DNA from: Serinicoccus kebangsaanensis
Lineage (GTDB): Bacteria > Actinomycetota > Actinomycetes > Actinomycetales > Dermatophilaceae
Direction: 5' to 3'
NCBI RefSeq assembly: GCF_008919445.1
Contig: NZ_VSLG01000002.1
Coordinates: 1-64,000 of the forward strand
DNA: 64,000 bases
Part shown: in pieces, positions 32,902-41,550 of the stretch
How positions within the stretch are numbered: the stretch's first letter is position 1
Layout of the letters: each line of letters starts with the position of its first letter
Made by a program: the position numbers and the translations under genes
Notes under the pieces: model-generated
What the model saw: only the letters and a program-made list of their open reading frames with translations
What the model was told of the DNA's origin: nothing
Databases searched by the model: none

Positions 32902-34008
32902 TCACAGCTGCTGCAGGTCGCTGAAGAGCTGCATCACGGGAGCGTCCATCTCGACCTGGGTGAGCAGCACGGCATACCGCCCGGAGCGGGGGTCCACCCA
33001 CAGGTCCGTGCCCAGGCCGCCGGACCAGCCGAACCGGCCCGCGTGCGCTGCCGTCCGCTCGACGGCGACGCCGAAGCCCCAGCCCGAGGAGTCCCAGAAC
33101 CCGGGGAAGAAGCTGCCCGAGTCCTTGGCGGCGTCCGGCACCTGGTCGACCCGCAGCTGGGCGAGCAGCTCGGCACCGACGATCCGCTCGCCGTCGTGCA
33201 CCCCACCGGCTGCCAGCACCCGGGCGAAGGCGGCGTAGTCCCGCACCGTCGAGACCAGCTCGTCGTGCGCCCGGTCCGCGGCGTCGTCGGCGACGTAGTG
33301 GCCCGCACCAGCCGGCTCGATCTGCACCAGCGTGCCGTCGTCCTGCCGCCGGTAGGCCGCGGGGAGGCGGTCCGCGGCGCCGGGGGCGACGGCATACCCC
33401 GTGTCGTGCATGCCCAGCGGGTTCAGCAGGTCGTCGGCCAGGTGGTCGCCGAGCGGTCGCCCGGCCACGCGCCCCAGCAGGATGCCGAGGAGCCCGAAGG
33501 AGTGGTGGTAGCGCCACCTCTCCCCCGGCTGCGCCACCAGCGGCAGCGAGCTGAGCGCCCCTAGCCACTCCGGGGCGCTCAGCGTGAGCGGGTCGGGGCC
33601 CGCCTCGACGCCGGCCTCCCGCATCGCCTCCTGCAGCGGCGACTCCTCGAGGACCATGCCGTAGCCCGAGGTGCAGGTGAGCAGGTGCCGCACCGTGACC
33701 CTGCCCCGCGCGGGCACCGTGTCGTCCAGCGCGGCGTCGGGCGACCGCAGCACCTGCCGGTCGGCGAGCTCGGGCACCCATCGCTCGACCGGGTCGTCCA
33801 GGGTGATCGCCCCCGCGCCCACCAGGCGGAGCGCGGCGACCGCGAGCACCGGCTTGGTCATCGACGCGATCCGCACGACCGCGTCCTCGGCGAGCTCGCC
33901 CACGGCCGCGACCTCGATCGCGCCGTCGGCGTCGCCCAGGGCGGCCACGATGCCGGGGGCGGTGCCCTGGTCCAGGTGGCGGTCCAGCAGGTCGGTCAGC
34001 TCGCTCAT
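32902..34008 (-). CDS. Serine hydrolase (beta-lactamase/EstB family)
   Basis: A 368-residue penicillin-binding-fold esterase/peptidase. Motifs: SMTKP (SxxK nucleophile, about 67), a Tyr in the YxN-like region near SFGLLGILLG, and FGWSGGLGTDLWVDP replacing the usual KTG/HxG. It is close to class C-type EstB esterases and 1,4-butanediol-diacrylate esterases. No signal peptide, so it is cytoplasmic. The ATG at 34008 is preferred over an unconserved 30-codon extension. The 253 bp upstream (34009-34261) hold no gene I can support. Confidence 0.9.
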   Translation of the reverse strand: MSELTDLLDRHLDQGTAPGIVAALGDADGAIEVAAVGELAEDAVVRIASMTKPVLAVAALRLVGAGAITLDDPVERWVPELADRQVLRSPDAALDDTVPARGRVTVRHLLTCTSGYGMVLEESPLQEAMREAGVEAGPDPLTLSAPEWLGALSSLPLVAQPGERWRYHHSFGLLGILLGRVAGRPLGDHLADDLLNPLGMHDTGYAVAPGAADRLPAAYRRQDDGTLVQIEPAGAGHYVADDAADRAHDELVSTVRDYAAFARVLAAGGVHDGERIVGAELLAQLRVDQVPDAAKDSGSFFPGFWDSSGWGFGVAVERTAAHAGRFGWSGGLGTDLWVDPRSGRYAVLLTQVEMDAPVMQLFSDLQQL

Positions 34009-34261
34009 CGTCTCGTCTCCCGATGGATGGATGGGGCGCTGGTCCGACCGTCGACCGGCCGGTGACTCATCGGTCCGGGTGCGACGGCGGACGTGCACGA
34101 CGCCTGCTCCCCCACGGTATGCCCGTGCTCAGGTCCGCGGTGCACGTCGGGCCGCACGTGGGGACGGCGAATGACACCGGTGTAGTTCTCCACAGGCTGT
34201 GCACATCCTGGGGACGACGCGGTGGCTCGTCGGTGGGCACGTGGGCCGGAGCCCCGCGAGC

Positions 34262-36058
34262 TCAGCCGGCGCGGACGGCGCTGCGGCGCAGCGCCCGGTC
34301 GGCCACGCGGTAGCCGTCGCGGGCCATGGCCTGCCAGATCGGCAGCGCGACCGCGGGGTCGTCCTCGGTGATCCGTGCCAGGTCGTCGGCCGAGAGGACG
34401 AGCAGCTCCAGCTCGGTCGCGGCGCGGATCGTCGTCTCCTGCACCTCACCGGTGCCGAGGGCGAGCTCGCCGAAGGACGTGCCCGGCCCCATCGTCACCA
34501 GCGTCATCAGCTCGCCGTCCGGCCCGGTGTCCTCCGCCACCGCCTTCCCGGCGACGATGAGGTGGATGCCGGCGAAGCCGCCGCCCGCCTCCAGGACCAC
34601 CTCGCCCCCCGGCACAGTGCGCCGGGTCATCGCCGCGCGCACCGCCTCCAGGGCGGCGCCGTCGAGGTCGCGCACCAGGGGGTGGTCCTCCACCGGGTCG
34701 GGCTCCTTGCGCGGGCCGCAGTGGGTGCGGATGAGCTGCCGCTCGCACCACTCGATCGCGGTGGGCAGGTCGGTGAAGATCGGCGAGGCCTGGTCGGTCC
34801 CGGCGTCCGGGTCGGGGAAGACGCCGTCCGGGTCGACCGCGATCCCCTCCGAGCCCTCCTCCCGGAGCCGGTCCCGCAGCGCCAGCAGCGTCACCCGGCT
34901 CACCTCGGCGATGTCGTTGACGTGGGTCAGGTCGAAGATCGCCAGCTCGGGCGCGTCCTGCACCACCTGGCGGACGACGGCCTCGGCCCCGGCGAAGAGG
35001 ATGTCGCCGTGCAGCTCGTAGACCCGCGCCCGGTCCGAGACCCGCTCCAGCACCTCCTGGTCCGCGCCCTGCCAGCGCGTGGTGGAGCGGGCGGTGGCCA
35101 GCGAGTAGCTGCTGCGCAGGGCGCTGCGCGAGCCTCGGCTGACGTGCATGAGATGCAGCTCCATGTCGGTCGACATCCGCTCGAAGAGCGCGACGCCGCG
35201 GGCACTGTTGCCGTGCGCGTCCAGCCGCGGTGAGAAGACCGCCAACCCGACCTGTCCGGGAAGGATGCCGATGATGCCGCCGCTGACCCCGCTCTTGGCC
35301 GGTATGCCCACGGCCGTCACCCAGTCCCCGGCCGCGTCGTACATGCCGCAGGTGGTCATGACCGACAGGACGTGCTCGACCAGCGTGGGGTCGAGCACCT
35401 GCTCCCCGGTGCGCGGCTGCCGTCCTCCGTTGGCCAGGGTCGCCGCCATGAGCGCCAGGTCGCGGGTGTCGACCGCCACCGAGCACTGGCGGACGTACTG
35501 GTCCAGCACCTCCTCCGGGTCGCCCTCGAGGATCCCGAACTCGCGCAGCATGTGCGCGATGGCCCGGTTGCGGTGGGCCGTCCCCAGCTCCGAGGAGTAG
35601 ATCGAGGTGTCCAGCTCGAGCTCGCGACCGGCGAAGCGGCCGTACCACTCCAGCGCCCGGGCGAAGCGTGCGTCGCCGCTGTCGCCGGAGACCAGCGAGG
35701 ACGCGGTGATCGCCCCCGCGTTGATCATCGGGTTCTTCGGTCTCCCCGTGTCCGGCGAGACGCTGATCTCGTTGAAGGCGTCACCGGACGGCTCGACGTC
35801 CACCTTCCGCGCCACCGCCTCGACGCCCTGGTCGTGCAGGCCGAGGGCATACGTGAACGGCTTGGACATCGACTGGATGCTGTAGCGGTGGTCGGCCTCC
35901 CCCACCTCGTAGACCTGGCCGTCCACGCTCGCGAGGCACAGCGCGAAGCGGTCGGGGTCGGCCGCCGCGAGCTCGGGGATGTAGGCGGCCACCTCCCCGC
36001 CCGAGTCGCCGCACTGCTCGACGATCTGCTCGAGATAGTCCTGCACCGGGTTGCGCAT
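34262..36058 (-). CDS. glsA: Glutaminase fused to STAS and cNMP-binding domains
   Basis: A 598-residue cytoplasmic fusion. Residues 1-305 are a serine-type glutaminase (glutamine to glutamate plus ammonia), with the SxxK pair Ser63/Lys66 in SIQSMSKPF and family segments NPMINAGAI and KSGVSGGI. Residues about 330-440 form a STAS domain (ELHGDILFAGAEAVVRQVVQ). Residues about 460-590 are a cyclic-nucleotide-binding barrel (FGELALGTGEVQETTIRA), in which the Arg that normally grips the phosphate is not visible. The tail may be a sensor or a degenerate one. ATG with AGGAGG eight bases upstream. Divergent from the serpin-like gene. Confidence 0.95.
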   Translation of the reverse strand: MRNPVQDYLEQIVEQCGDSGGEVAAYIPELAAADPDRFALCLASVDGQVYEVGEADHRYSIQSMSKPFTYALGLHDQGVEAVARKVDVEPSGDAFNEISVSPDTGRPKNPMINAGAITASSLVSGDSGDARFARALEWYGRFAGRELELDTSIYSSELGTAHRNRAIAHMLREFGILEGDPEEVLDQYVRQCSVAVDTRDLALMAATLANGGRQPRTGEQVLDPTLVEHVLSVMTTCGMYDAAGDWVTAVGIPAKSGVSGGIIGILPGQVGLAVFSPRLDAHGNSARGVALFERMSTDMELHLMHVSRGSRSALRSSYSLATARSTTRWQGADQEVLERVSDRARVYELHGDILFAGAEAVVRQVVQDAPELAIFDLTHVNDIAEVSRVTLLALRDRLREEGSEGIAVDPDGVFPDPDAGTDQASPIFTDLPTAIEWCERQLIRTHCGPRKEPDPVEDHPLVRDLDGAALEAVRAAMTRRTVPGGEVVLEAGGGFAGIHLIVAGKAVAEDTGPDGELMTLVTMGPGTSFGELALGTGEVQETTIRAATELELLVLSADDLARITEDDPAVALPIWQAMARDGYRVADRALRRSAVRAG

Positions 36059-36115
36059 CAGAGTCCTCCTCGCCGTGGCCGACCCGATGAGCCTACGGGT
36101 GGCAGGATCGGGGTC

Positions 36116-37261
36116 ATGTCGGACGATCAGGCGCGCACGCTCGAGGCGGTGCGACGGTATGCCGTCGAGCTCGACGCGCAGGTGCTGACCGGGCCTGGCG
36201 TGTGCTCGGGCCTGGGCGCGTGGCTGCTGCTGGCGCTGGCGGCAGGCAGCGGCAGCGCCGACGAGCCGGGTGCCGCGGCCCTCACCGACGCCCTGGGGCT
36301 GAGCCCGCAGGAGGCGGTGGCCGCGCTGACCCGGCTGCTGGACGACCCGCACCCCGCCGTCGCGGCGGCGGTGGCGCGGTGGGCGGACGCCGGGAGCCTC
36401 ACCGAGGACTTCGCCGCGTGGTCCGTGCCGGAGCGGGTCGAGGACGGGCCGCTGCCGGACCAGGCCGGGGCGGACCGCTGGGCCAGCGAGCGGACCGACG
36501 GCCTGATCGAGAGCTTCCCGGTGGAGATCACCGAGCTGACCCGCCTGGTGCTGGCGTCCGCGCTGGCCAGCCGCATCTCGTGGACCACGCCGCTGACCGA
36601 GGAGGCGGACGGTGGTCTCGGCACCGAGGCCGCCACCGCCCGGCACGCCGTCCTCGACACCGGGGCCGCGGGGCAGGTCGGCGTGGTCGCCCCGACCTCC
36701 TCCTCCGGCCTGGCCGTCGTCAGCGTCATCGCCGACCCCCAGGTGCCACCCGGGCGGGTGATCGCGGCGGCGCACGAGGTCGCCGCCCGCTTCGCCAGCC
36801 CGCGCATGCTGCAGGGCGTCGAGGTGAGCGCCGACGGCCACGCCTGGACCGTGACCGAGCGCCGGGAGGTGCGGCCTAGCTTCCGGGACGTGGTGGAGGA
36901 GTGGACCGGCTGGGTGCCGGCGTGGCGGATCAGCAGCGACCACGACCTGTCGGCCGCCCCGGGCTTCCCGGCCGCGATGGCCGCGATGGGTCGGTTCGTC
37001 CTGCCGGCCGAGCGACCGGCCGAGTGCGGGGCCCGGCAGAGCGCCGTGGCCGCCTACTCGGCGACCGGCTTCGAGGCGGCCGCGGTCACCGGAATGGCCG
37101 TCCGCGCCGCGGGGCTGCCCCAGGAGCAGGAGGTCCTGGTGCGGGAGATCCACCTGCGCCTGGACCGGCCGCACGCGGTGGTCGCCGTCGCGCTCGACCA
37201 CGGCGGCGCCTGGCACGGCATCCCCGTCTTCACCGCCTGGGTGGACCCGGCGGAGCACTGA
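36116..37261 (+). CDS. Serpin-like protein
   Basis: A 381-residue protein whose pattern follows a serpin from end to end. An N-terminal helical core GLGAWLLLALAAGSGSADEP, then ADRWASERTDGLIESFP (like the serpin xWVxxxTxGxI), TRLVLASALASRISWTTPL (like VLVNAxYFKGxW), the hinge-like SATGFEAAAVTGMAV of a reactive-centre loop, and a C-terminal LDRPHAVVAVAL with PVFTAWVDP. Serpins trap serine or cysteine proteases; P14 is a Phe rather than a small residue, so inhibition is uncertain. No signal peptide, so a target would be intracellular. The assignment rests on my alignment by eye. Confidence 0.6.
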   Translation: MSDDQARTLEAVRRYAVELDAQVLTGPGVCSGLGAWLLLALAAGSGSADEPGAAALTDALGLSPQEAVAALTRLLDDPHPAVAAAVARWADAGSLTEDFAAWSVPERVEDGPLPDQAGADRWASERTDGLIESFPVEITELTRLVLASALASRISWTTPLTEEADGGLGTEAATARHAVLDTGAAGQVGVVAPTSSSGLAVVSVIADPQVPPGRVIAAAHEVAARFASPRMLQGVEVSADGHAWTVTERREVRPSFRDVVEEWTGWVPAWRISSDHDLSAAPGFPAAMAAMGRFVLPAERPAECGARQSAVAAYSATGFEAAAVTGMAVRAAGLPQEQEVLVREIHLRLDRPHAVVAVALDHGGAWHGIPVFTAWVDPAEH

Positions 37262-37273
37262 GGCCGCGCAGGG

Positions 37274-38776
37274 TCAGAGGCTGCCGAGCCGTCCGGCGAG
37301 CTGGCGGTGCCGGGAGAGGCTGGACTCGTTGAGCCCCTGGATGTCGACCGTGGTGCCGTGCGCCGCATACTTGCGCTCGATCGCGTCGAGGGCGGCGACG
37401 GTCGACGCGTCCCAGATGTGCGAGTCGCTCATGTCGATGACCACCGTCCCGGGGTCGCCGGCGTAGTCGAACTGGTGCACCAGGTCGTTGCTGGAGGCGA
37501 AGAAGAGCTCGCCCACGACCTTGTAGGTGCGCACCTCGGGGTCGTCGCCGGGGACGGTGACGACCTGGGTGAAGTGGGCGACCCGGCGGGCGAAGACGAC
37601 CATCGCGGTGAGCACCCCGACCACCACGCCGATCGCGAGGTTGTGCGTGGCGATAGTGGTGACGACGGTCGCGAGCATGACGACGTTTTCGCTCTTGGGC
37701 ATCCGGCGCAGCGTCGACGGGGCGATGCTGTGCCAGTCGAAGGTCGCGACCGAGACCATGATCATCACCGCGACCAGCGCCGCCATCGGGATGGAGGCGA
37801 CGAGGTCGCCGAGCGCGACGACGAGGACGAGCAGGAAGACGCCGGCGAGGAAGGTCGAGATCCGGGTCCGCGCGCCGGAGGCCTTGACGTTGACCATGGT
37901 CTGGCCGATCATCGCGCAGCCGCCCATGCCGCCGAAGAGGCCCGTGACGAGGTTGGCTACGCCCTGTCCCCACCCCTCGCGGGTCTTGTCCGACCCGGTG
38001 TCGGTGATGTCGTCGACGAGCTTGGCGGTCATCAGCGACTCCATCAGCCCGACGAGCGCCATGCCGAGGGCATACGGCGCGATGATCTGCAGCGTCTCCC
38101 AGGTGAGGGGGACGTCCGGGACCAGCAGGGAAGGCAGGCTGTCCGGCAGCCGCCCCTCGTCGCCGACGTCGGGCAGGCTCCACCCCGCGGCGAGCGCCAT
38201 CGCGGTGAGCAGCACGATGGCGACCAGCGGGGCGGGGACGACCGTCGTCACCCGCGGCAGCAGGACCATGATCGCGATGCCGGCCGCGACGAGCGGGTAG
38301 ACCAGCCAGGGCACCCCCAGCAGGTGGGGCAGCTGCGCCATGAAGATGAGGATCGCCAGCGCGTTGACGAAGCCGACCATGACCATGCGCGGCAGGAAGC
38401 GCATCAGCCTGGCCACCCCCAGCAGGGACAGCACGATCTGCAGCGCACCGGCCAGCAGCACCGTGGCGATGAGGTAGTCCAGGCCGTGCTCGGCGACGAC
38501 CGGGGCGATGACCAGTGCGATCGCCCCGGTGGCGGCGGAGATCATGGCCCGGCGACCGCCGACGACCGCGATGGTCACCGCCATGGTGAAGGACGCGAAG
38601 AGCCCCACCCGCGGGTCGACACCGGCGATGACGGAGAACGAGATGGCCTCGGGGATCAGGGCCAGCGCGACGACGAGGCCGGCCAGGATCTCGGTGCGCA
38701 GCCGCGCCGGGCTGCGCAGCGCGGCGCGGACGGAGTGCGGGTCGGGGGTGGTCGAGGGCGCGGAGGCAGGCAGCAT
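37274..38776 (-). CDS. SulP family anion transporter with STAS domain
   Basis: A 500-residue inner-membrane transporter of the SLC26/SulP family. The membrane part has 10 or more hydrophobic segments with the family phrases LALIPEAISFSVIAGVDPRV, GGMGGCAMIGQTMVNVKASG and LVDDITDTGSDKTREGWGQG. The C-terminal STAS domain (VVIDMSDSHIWDASTVAALD) is the cytoplasmic regulatory part. Substrates include sulfate, bicarbonate and dicarboxylates; these cannot be told apart here. It converges on the serpin-like gene and lies 148 bp downstream of the pyrophosphatase remnant. Confidence 0.95.
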   Translation of the reverse strand: MLPASAPSTTPDPHSVRAALRSPARLRTEILAGLVVALALIPEAISFSVIAGVDPRVGLFASFTMAVTIAVVGGRRAMISAATGAIALVIAPVVAEHGLDYLIATVLLAGALQIVLSLLGVARLMRFLPRMVMVGFVNALAILIFMAQLPHLLGVPWLVYPLVAAGIAIMVLLPRVTTVVPAPLVAIVLLTAMALAAGWSLPDVGDEGRLPDSLPSLLVPDVPLTWETLQIIAPYALGMALVGLMESLMTAKLVDDITDTGSDKTREGWGQGVANLVTGLFGGMGGCAMIGQTMVNVKASGARTRISTFLAGVFLLVLVVALGDLVASIPMAALVAVMIMVSVATFDWHSIAPSTLRRMPKSENVVMLATVVTTIATHNLAIGVVVGVLTAMVVFARRVAHFTQVVTVPGDDPEVRTYKVVGELFFASSNDLVHQFDYAGDPGTVVIDMSDSHIWDASTVAALDAIERKYAAHGTTVDIQGLNESSLSRHRQLAGRLGSL

Positions 38777-38924
38777 GGACAGGGCGAGTCCTCGCAGAAT
38801 CGTCGGTGGTGTCAGGGAGATATGCCGCCGGGCCGGTCTGGGTGGGCACCCACCGAGGGCAGCGGCTCCAGTCTATCGCGTCGGGAGACTGGGGAGCGCC
38901 GGACGCCGGGTCGGCGGCACGCCG

Positions 38925-39431
38925 TCAGGACGGAGCGCCGACCAGCGTCCCGACCGCCGCGTCGCGGTCCTGGTGCTCCAGCACGCTGACCTTCTTGACC
39001 TCGAGCATGCGGTAGGCCTCGAAGAAGGCGTCGAGCTCGTCGCGGAAGGCCTGCGGCAGGTCCTCCAACCCCTGGAGGTGGTCCCGGTGGTGGTCGTGCA
39101 GCGGCACGCAGATGAGCTTGGTCTCCTCGATCTCACCGACCTGCAGCAGGAAGCCGGCGACCACCCGGCACCGGATCCGGATGCCCGGGAAGGTCGGCTC
39201 GTCGATGAGGACGAGTGCGTCGAGGGCATCGCCGTCCTCCCCGTCGGCACCCATGACATACCCGTAGTCGCCCGGGAAACCGGCCGGTCCACCGAGCCGG
39301 CGGTCGAACCACATCTCGCCGTCGGCTCCGACCTGGTACTTGTTCCGGCTACCGCGAGGGATCTCGACGACGACGTTTCAGACCCCGTCGGCGTGCATGG
39401 CGTCGCGGTCGTCCCAGGTCTCCTCGCCCAT
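38925..39431 (-). pseudogene. ppa: Inorganic pyrophosphatase gene with in-frame TGA
   Basis: Read from the ATG at 39431, the frame gives 17 residues (MGEETWDDRDAMHADGV), a TGA at 39378-39380, then NVVVEIPRGSRNKYQV and a complete soluble pyrophosphatase core (GDYGYVMGADGEDGDALDAL with the metal-binding Asp residues, CVPLHDHHRDH, FFEAYRMLEVKK). No ATG, GTG or TTG lies between the stop and the codon for the catalytic Glu and Lys. The first later ATG (39314) would drop them. Without the stop the protein would be 168 residues, normal for the family. It is divergent from canonical actinobacterial PPases, so it may be a decaying second copy. Confidence 0.75.
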
Positions 39432-39474
39432 GGACCCCGAGGCTACGCACCGGGCTCCGCGTGCCGCCAGGCGG

Positions 39475-39921
39475 TCAGCCCTCGGCGACCGCGGCGAGCC
39501 GATCCAGCGAGGCGCGCAGGTTGTCGGCGGTGGTGCTGCGGGCCTTGGCCAGGCGGGACTCGTCGGTGAGCTCGGTCCAGTCGTAGACGTGGGTCACGCG
39601 GCAGCGACCCTCGCCCAGCGGCTCGACCTGCCAGCCCCACTCGTGCCCGGCCGGGTCCTGGCCCTCGCTCGCCGGTCGCCAGGCGACCCGGCGACCCTCC
39701 TCGAAGGCCACGACGTGGTTGTCGCGCACCTTGTCGTTGGTGAGCCGCATCGAGAAGACGTCGCCCACGGCGCGGATCCGCTCGCCCCGGACGATCTCGG
39801 CCAGGTTGTCGTTGCCGTCCCAGTCGGGCTGGCGGCCCGGGTCGGCGATGAGCTCGAAGACCACCTCCGCCGGCGCCTCGATGTCGCGGCTGGCGGTGAT
39901 GACGCGCTGTTCGCTGTCCAT
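39475..39921 (-). CDS. SRPBCC family (polyketide cyclase-like) protein
   Basis: A 148-residue START-like helix-grip protein: ASRDIEAPAEVVFELIADPG at the N-terminus, then DVFSMRLTNDKVRDNHVVAF and a C-terminal amphipathic helix (LRASLDRLAAVAEG). Such proteins bind hydrophobic ligands or modify polyketides, and many have no known role. Its start codon is only 6 bp from that of the divergent hydrolase, leaving no room for a ribosome-binding site on either side, so leaderless translation is likely. Confidence 0.85.
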   Translation of the reverse strand: MDSEQRVITASRDIEAPAEVVFELIADPGRQPDWDGNDNLAEIVRGERIRAVGDVFSMRLTNDKVRDNHVVAFEEGRRVAWRPASEGQDPAGHEWGWQVEPLGEGRCRVTHVYDWTELTDESRLAKARSTTADNLRASLDRLAAVAEG

Positions 39922-39927
39922 GGGTCC

Positions 39928-40818
39928 ATGATGGACCCCATGACCGCAGCCCGGGGCAGCAGCGACACCCGCACCGTCGGCGAGGGCGCCGACCTCATCA
40001 CGTATGACGTCCACGGCGATCTCGCGGACGCCTCGCCCGACCGCCCGGTCCTGCTGGCCTTCGGCTCGCCGATGGACGCGGTGGGCTTCCTGGCGCTCGC
40101 CGAGCAGCTCGACGACCGGCCGGTGGTGACCCTGGACCCGCGCGGCTCGGGCCGCAACCCACGGGGCACCGACCCGATGACCCCGGAGCAGCACGCCGAG
40201 GACCTGCACCGCGTGGTCGAGGCTCTCGGCGCCGCGCCGGTGGACGTCTTCGGCTCCAGCGGGGGCGCCGTCAACGCCCTCGCGCACGCCGCGGCATACC
40301 CGGAGGACGTGCGCCGGGTCGTGGCCCACGAGCCGCCGCTGGCCACCTACCTGCCGGACCGGGAGACGCTGCTCGCCGCCTGCGCGGACCTGGAGCAGAC
40401 CTACGAGCGGGACGGCCACGGCCACGCGATGGCCCAGTTCATCGCGCTCGTGATGGCGCCCGGTGAGCTGGACGCGGCATACCTCCAGCAGCCCGCCCCT
40501 GACCCCGCCGCCTTCGGCATGCCGGCTGAGGACGACGGGTCGCGCGACGACCCGCTCTTTCGCAACCTGCCCGCGTGCAACGCGCTGGAGCTCGACGTGG
40601 AGCGGCTCGGCACGCTCGGGGACCGGCTGGTGCTGGCCGTCGGCGAGGACTCGGGCGAGACGTTCGCCGCCCGCGGCGCCCGGTCCGTGGCGCGGGCGCT
40701 GGGCGGCGAGGCCGTGGTCGTGCCCGGTGACCACGGCGGATTCATGGGAGAGGTCTACGGCCAGCCCGCCGGCAAGCCCGAGGAGTTCGCCGCAGCGCTG
40801 CGCGAGATCCTCGGCTGA
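39928..40818 (+). CDS. Alpha/beta fold hydrolase
   Basis: A 296-residue alpha/beta hydrolase: VLLAFGSPMDAVGFLALAEQ, VVTLDPRGSGRNPRG, the nucleophile elbow VFGSSGGAVNALAH (Ser about 111), and the C-terminal His in VPGDHGGFMGE. Three ATGs (39928, 39931 and 39940) are possible; the first two are tandem. It is close to the actinobacterial hydrolases that begin with an unusual GSP in place of HG at the oxyanion position. A perfect 30-bp hairpin follows 6 bp after the stop. Confidence 0.85.
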   Translation: MMDPMTAARGSSDTRTVGEGADLITYDVHGDLADASPDRPVLLAFGSPMDAVGFLALAEQLDDRPVVTLDPRGSGRNPRGTDPMTPEQHAEDLHRVVEALGAAPVDVFGSSGGAVNALAHAAAYPEDVRRVVAHEPPLATYLPDRETLLAACADLEQTYERDGHGHAMAQFIALVMAPGELDAAYLQQPAPDPAAFGMPAEDDGSRDDPLFRNLPACNALELDVERLGTLGDRLVLAVGEDSGETFAARGARSVARALGGEAVVVPGDHGGFMGEVYGQPAGKPEEFAAALREILG

Positions 40819-40824
40819 CCACCC

Positions 40825-40890
40825 TGGTGCAGGAACGGTGCGTCACATCCGTCGCCCTGACGACGGATGTGACGCACCGTTCCTGCACCA
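40825..40890. terminator. Perfect 30-bp hairpin between convergent genes
   Basis: Arms 40825-40854 and 40861-40890 are exact complements over 30 bp, with a 6-nt loop (CCCTGA). The left arm begins TGGTGCAGGAACGGTGCGTC. It separates the convergent hydrolase and SRPBCC genes and has no U-run, so it may end transcription from both sides by its stem alone. The perfect match over 30 bp is far more than a terminator needs. Confidence 0.88.
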
Positions 40891-40899
40891 CCGTCGAGG

Positions 40900-41361
40900 T
40901 CACCCCTCGAGGACGGCCTTCATCCGCTCCAGCGTGGTGCGCATCCCCTGCTCGTTGGTGCGCCCGCGCATCCTCCCGAGCAGCGCCCAGTAGACCCGCA
41001 GCGGGAGCATCGGCTCGAGCCGGTAGTACTCGGTGACGTCGGTGCCGCCACCGGACGGCTGGAGCCGGTAGCCCCAGTTGTTGACCGCGACCTTCTTCGT
41101 GCCGACGGAGAACTCGAAGACCCGCTCCGGCTCGCAGCGGGTGACCCGGCAGGCGGACCAGTAGGTCGGACCCACGCCGTTGCGCACCACCTTCCCGGCG
41201 AAGGTCGCGCCCACCTCCGGTCCGGTCGACCCGCCGGTCCAGCGCCCGGCGACCGTCTCGGGGCTGAACTCGCCGATCCGCGTGACGTCGCTGATCAGCG
41301 CCCAGACCCGGTCCGGTGGCGCGTCCATGTGCAGCGTGACCTCACCGCCGAGCGGTCTCAT
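40900..41361 (-). CDS. SRPBCC family protein
   Basis: A 153-residue START-like protein: VTLHMDAPPDRVWALISDVT, IGEFSPETVAGRWTGG, GPEVGATFAGKVVRNGVG and RLEPMLPLRVYWALLGRMRG. It is the common actinobacterial polyketide-cyclase/dehydrase-like SRPBCC type of unknown ligand. The ATG at 41361 has GAGGAGGAGC just upstream and gives the family N-terminus; the 54 codons before it are not conserved. Transcription runs into the long hairpin at 40825-40890. Confidence 0.85.
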   Translation of the reverse strand: MRPLGGEVTLHMDAPPDRVWALISDVTRIGEFSPETVAGRWTGGSTGPEVGATFAGKVVRNGVGPTYWSACRVTRCEPERVFEFSVGTKKVAVNNWGYRLQPSGGGTDVTEYYRLEPMLPLRVYWALLGRMRGRTNEQGMRTTLERMKAVLEG

Positions 41362-41550
41362 CTGCTCCTCCTCGCTGCGGCACCCGGTATGCGCCGCGGT
41401 CGGCTCCTGCGGACGACGGTAGTGGGTCGGGGTGCGGCCGCCCATCACACCCTGACGGGTGGTGTGGGCCGGTCGCGCCGTGACTAACGTCGACGTGGTC
41501 CCGTCCGGCGACCGCCACGTCACCGGTCACCCGATCACCGAGGGGTTCAC

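Noticed and set aside
34186-34194. DnaA-box-like TTCTCCACA, possible origin
   Set aside because: A single degenerate box without dnaA, dnaN or a cluster of boxes; no origin context.
39378-39380. Selenocysteine at the TGA in the pyrophosphatase gene
   Set aside because: Selenocysteine is not known in soluble pyrophosphatases, the position is not an active-site residue, and I see no stem-loop of the SECIS type after it.
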